Origin: Ficedula albicollis
Lineage: Eukaryota; Chordata; Aves; Passeriformes; Muscicapidae
Direction: 5' to 3'
Assembly (NCBI RefSeq): GCF_000247815.1
Contig: NW_004775881.1
Location: 1,346,573-1,410,572 of the forward strand
Length of the DNA: 64,000 bases
This document shows positions 61,151 through 64,000 of the stretch, piece after piece. The notes beneath the pieces were generated by a model. That model searched no databases, was not told the DNA's origin, and saw nothing but the letters and a program-made list of their open reading frames with translations. Position 1 is the first letter of the stretch; the number at the start of each line of letters is the position of its first letter. The translations under genes and the position numbers were made by a program.

Positions 61151-64000
61151 TAACTTCAATGACTTCAATATCCTGTACTTCTATGCTCAGACTTCAACTC
61201 TGATTTCAACTCTGGCTTCTTTTTGCTTGGGCTTTGGCTTCTTGCTTTTTGAACCCCTTTTGAAATCCTGTCTCTCAGTCGCCTGGCAACATGTGATGAA
61301 CTTGATAGTCCTGATGCAGAAGGGGAAACAGTACCCACTGTGAGCAGGAATGAGAATGTCTTGGGGCTCTGCACACTCCCATGCCCTTCTCTTCAAACAA
61401 CAGTACTTGAAATTCTTCCCCAGCACTCTAAGGAGAAAGGTTTTGAAAGATTAAAATATCCTGCTGAAAGACAACAGAATTACACTGAAAAGCAGCTTTT
61501 AAGACATTCTCTTTTGAAAAATGTTTTTTCATAGTATGCATGAACACCTGCTATTAGAAGAAATTGTGTAGGCTGCTCTATCTAGAAAGGGCAGGCCAGT
61601 CCCTCCAGCATGGTCTGCAGTGCAGATCCCAAGGTGCCAGCACTGAGCAGCCACAGTGCTGTGGCCAAGTTTCAGTGCTCTCTGCTGAGAACTTTGTCTG
61701 CTGAAAATTTTTGGGAAGCACACCTTGCATTAAAACCAGAGTTGGTGGTTGAGCCCAAATATCTACAGTTGCTGCAAAAATGTGACTCACCATTCACATG
61801 CACATCAAGGCCTCTGGGCCGTGACACTCCCTTGATATCTTGCTGACAGGGAAAAGCCTCAGTGCAACAGGGCACAGCATACTGAAGGCAGCTGCAGAGA
61901 GGGGAAGAAACAATGTGGTCTAGGAGTTTGCTTTCAGAAGAAAGTTTAGAGAAGGAGCTTCTGACAAGCCTGATAAAAGTTTATTGCCTTGGTTCCTGAT
62001 CTTTTATTCTTCTCACTGCTTTATGCAGTCATAGCATGAAAACATCAGCTAAGCAAGGCTTCTGAGACTGTTCCTCTTATAGAATTTTGATCTTCAGTAC
62101 TTATGTTTAGATGGCATCGCCATCCTGTGATGGTGAACAGAAATGCTGTTAAAGCTTACAAGGTCTGGGAATTTTGGGGAAATCTCATCCTCTTGATTTA
62201 ATGTTCAATAGTAACTTGCAGGGGATTGAAAGTTGGGTCAGGCACCTCCTCATGTAAACACCCAGAGTTTTCCACAGATAAAATAAAGTGCATTCACAGC
62301 AGTAGAAACAGAACTGTAGAGCTGTCACCCACGAGAAGAGTTGACTTAAAAGAAACATTATGATGGAAAGAACACTTCTGGTCTCACACTTTCTTGAATG
62401 AGGATTAAAAATATATATTATTCCCTTCTTGCTGCATCATTTATTTGTTTGGGGCAGGATCTCTACTAAACAGTAAACATGAAATAGTATATACATGATC
62501 CACAGACACAAACCTGTGCTGAATGGACTTTCTATTGGAAAGCAGAAGCAGGTTGGGGGCTATTTCTGCTCTGAGACTCCTGGCCACTTCTCCAACAGAC
62601 AAGTTACAAAAACAGGAACCTCACTTTCACAGGAAAGGGTGATTAAATGCCAGCTGTTTCTCCTGACTTTCTTACACTGTGCAGTGCTGTTGATTTATCA
62701 CAATAAATAATTAGACTGCTTCAGCTCTTGACAGCATGGTGATTGCTTTGGAGAAATTACTAACTGAAACGATTTGTGTGATCTCACTCTCAGCAGCAGC
62801 AGTTCAAGAGAATCAAGGAGAGGGTGGTTGACAGTAGAAGAAACATGATTTCAAGTGGCAGTCACAGAGAAAGGGTATTTTTCTTCTGGTTATTGCATGC
62901 TTCTCTTGCAACCACCCTACATTTGCGTGATAATCTGCTGTCATTAACTAATATTTATCCACAGCTAGGTTAAGCTTCTCTAAAGACATCAATAATAGAA
63001 AACAGCAGAGGAGAAAAATGCTATTGTCTATCTCACATGAAGACAAAGTTTGTAAATTAAAACTGTGTGTACCCAGAACCATATAGATTATGTGTAGTTT
63101 GTCACAGTTCAAAACACAAGATCAAAATTCATTCCATAGATTTTAAAAATCCACAAAATAAATAATAAAAAAAGGCTCCCTCAATTTGTGACTAAGCTAG
63201 ATTTTACTATACACCTTAACTTTTCTGAGGTAGAAATTTGAATATGTCTGTATTCTCCAGCCAGAGTTCCTGACCTGCTTTACTTTGCTGCATGCTGAAG
63301 CACTTTGATCTATTTCACAGCACAACACAGGATCCGAGTGCCAACATAGCAAGAGATATATTAAGAAACAGCTAATTCTGTCTCAAGTTTAGCACTTCAC
63401 AATTCTGTATCCTACCTTGCATGATAAGTCCTAAATGATGGACCTGGGAAATAACAATGACAACAGTCCCCCAGTGACGTTAATGGTAAGCAGGGATTTA
63501 AATTACACATCATATCCACAGCCCTTGCTTTTCTTTATCACGCCATTTCCCCCTAAGATGTTTACAAACAACTTAGTTTCACTGTTTGGAGACAAAACAT
63601 TTTATGCAGCATACAATTTTCCCAATTATTTTAATTTTAAAAATTTGTTATTTTGACTTTGCAATGGCATACAAAATCTCTATTCCTAGCAGGACACGAC
63701 AGTGTTCTGCTTATTTAATTTCTAGAAATGGAATTGAAACATGCTAGAGTCAAAGATGAATTATGTGAGGCATACAGCATCAAGAGGGGTCTATCAAATA
63801 ACTCTCTGAACAACTATTAGATAGATACAGTAAAAGAGAGCCAGAAAATCAATTTACTTTACACCAAAATGTTATTTTTGGTGTTATATAATGAAAGCAC
63901 CGCTCTGCAGTTCTCCAGGTAGACAGGACAGACTCTTGAAAAACTATAGACTGAAAAAAGCTTTTCAGTGTGAAAAAATTCCAAGTCTCTCAGACACTTA
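61151..64000. other. Unannotated DNA to window end
   Basis: No gene, transposon or array was recognised. Overlapping short frames on both strands at 61.2-61.9 kb (64-79 codons) carry no motif. The rest is AT-rich. Confidence 0.45.

Overview
This window looks like intergenic or deep-intronic DNA from a bird. The evidence is two clear CR1 LINE 3' ends (9.1-9.7 kb and 49.1-49.4 kb) plus a third decayed CR1-like piece, class II (ERVK-like) endogenous retrovirus remains, an AT-rich background by eye, and no convincing multi-exon gene. I see no bacterial features, no CRISPR array and no tRNA or rRNA gene. Nearly all open reading frames are short and chance-like, or are reading frames through microsatellites. 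I cannot name the species. The sequence is an assembly with two N gaps (50426-50901 and 51847-52038) and one suspicious 510-base homopolymer.

Layout. 0-7.6 kb: AT-rich single-copy DNA with one weak exon candidate (1409-1505) and three short two-copy tandem duplications. 7.6-8.6 kb: an ATGG array, an AAACAT array and a pure poly-C tract. 9.1-9.7 kb: minus-strand CR1. 10-27 kb: mostly featureless, with tandem duplications, a G-rich (GGTTTT)n-bearing 238-bp repeat (16.5-17.0 kb) and a 141-bp inverted repeat whose arms lie 1.7 kb apart (24.1 and 26.0 kb). 27.1-28.3 kb: a young class II provirus collapsed by a large internal deletion. It has an intact 5' LTR, a Lys-type primer binding site, a CpG-rich leader, the first codons of gag and the 3' part of the 3' LTR, framed by a 6-bp target duplication. 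28.3-42 kb: unique DNA, a near-identical 775-bp tandem duplication, and large ATT/ACT and GGAA microsatellites. 42.2-42.7 kb: a solo LTR with a 6-bp target duplication. 43.0-43.9 kb: a cluster of protein-like plus-strand frames that I cannot identify. 45.9-52.9 kb: decayed CR1, CR1, two gaps, gap-associated repeats and an LTR fragment. 54.9-57.8 kb: a 1.4-kb tandem duplication containing a nested 83-bp duplication. 57.8-60.1 kb: a decayed minus-strand coding-like region. 60.1-64 kb: a possible LTR remnant and then nothing recognisable.

The strongest overall theme is the density of local two-copy tandem duplications: about twenty, with units from 27 to 1450 bp, some almost identical. They come from either real local duplication or assembly behaviour. 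No genes act together here. The biology I can support is retroelement insertion and decay, microsatellite expansion and local duplication.
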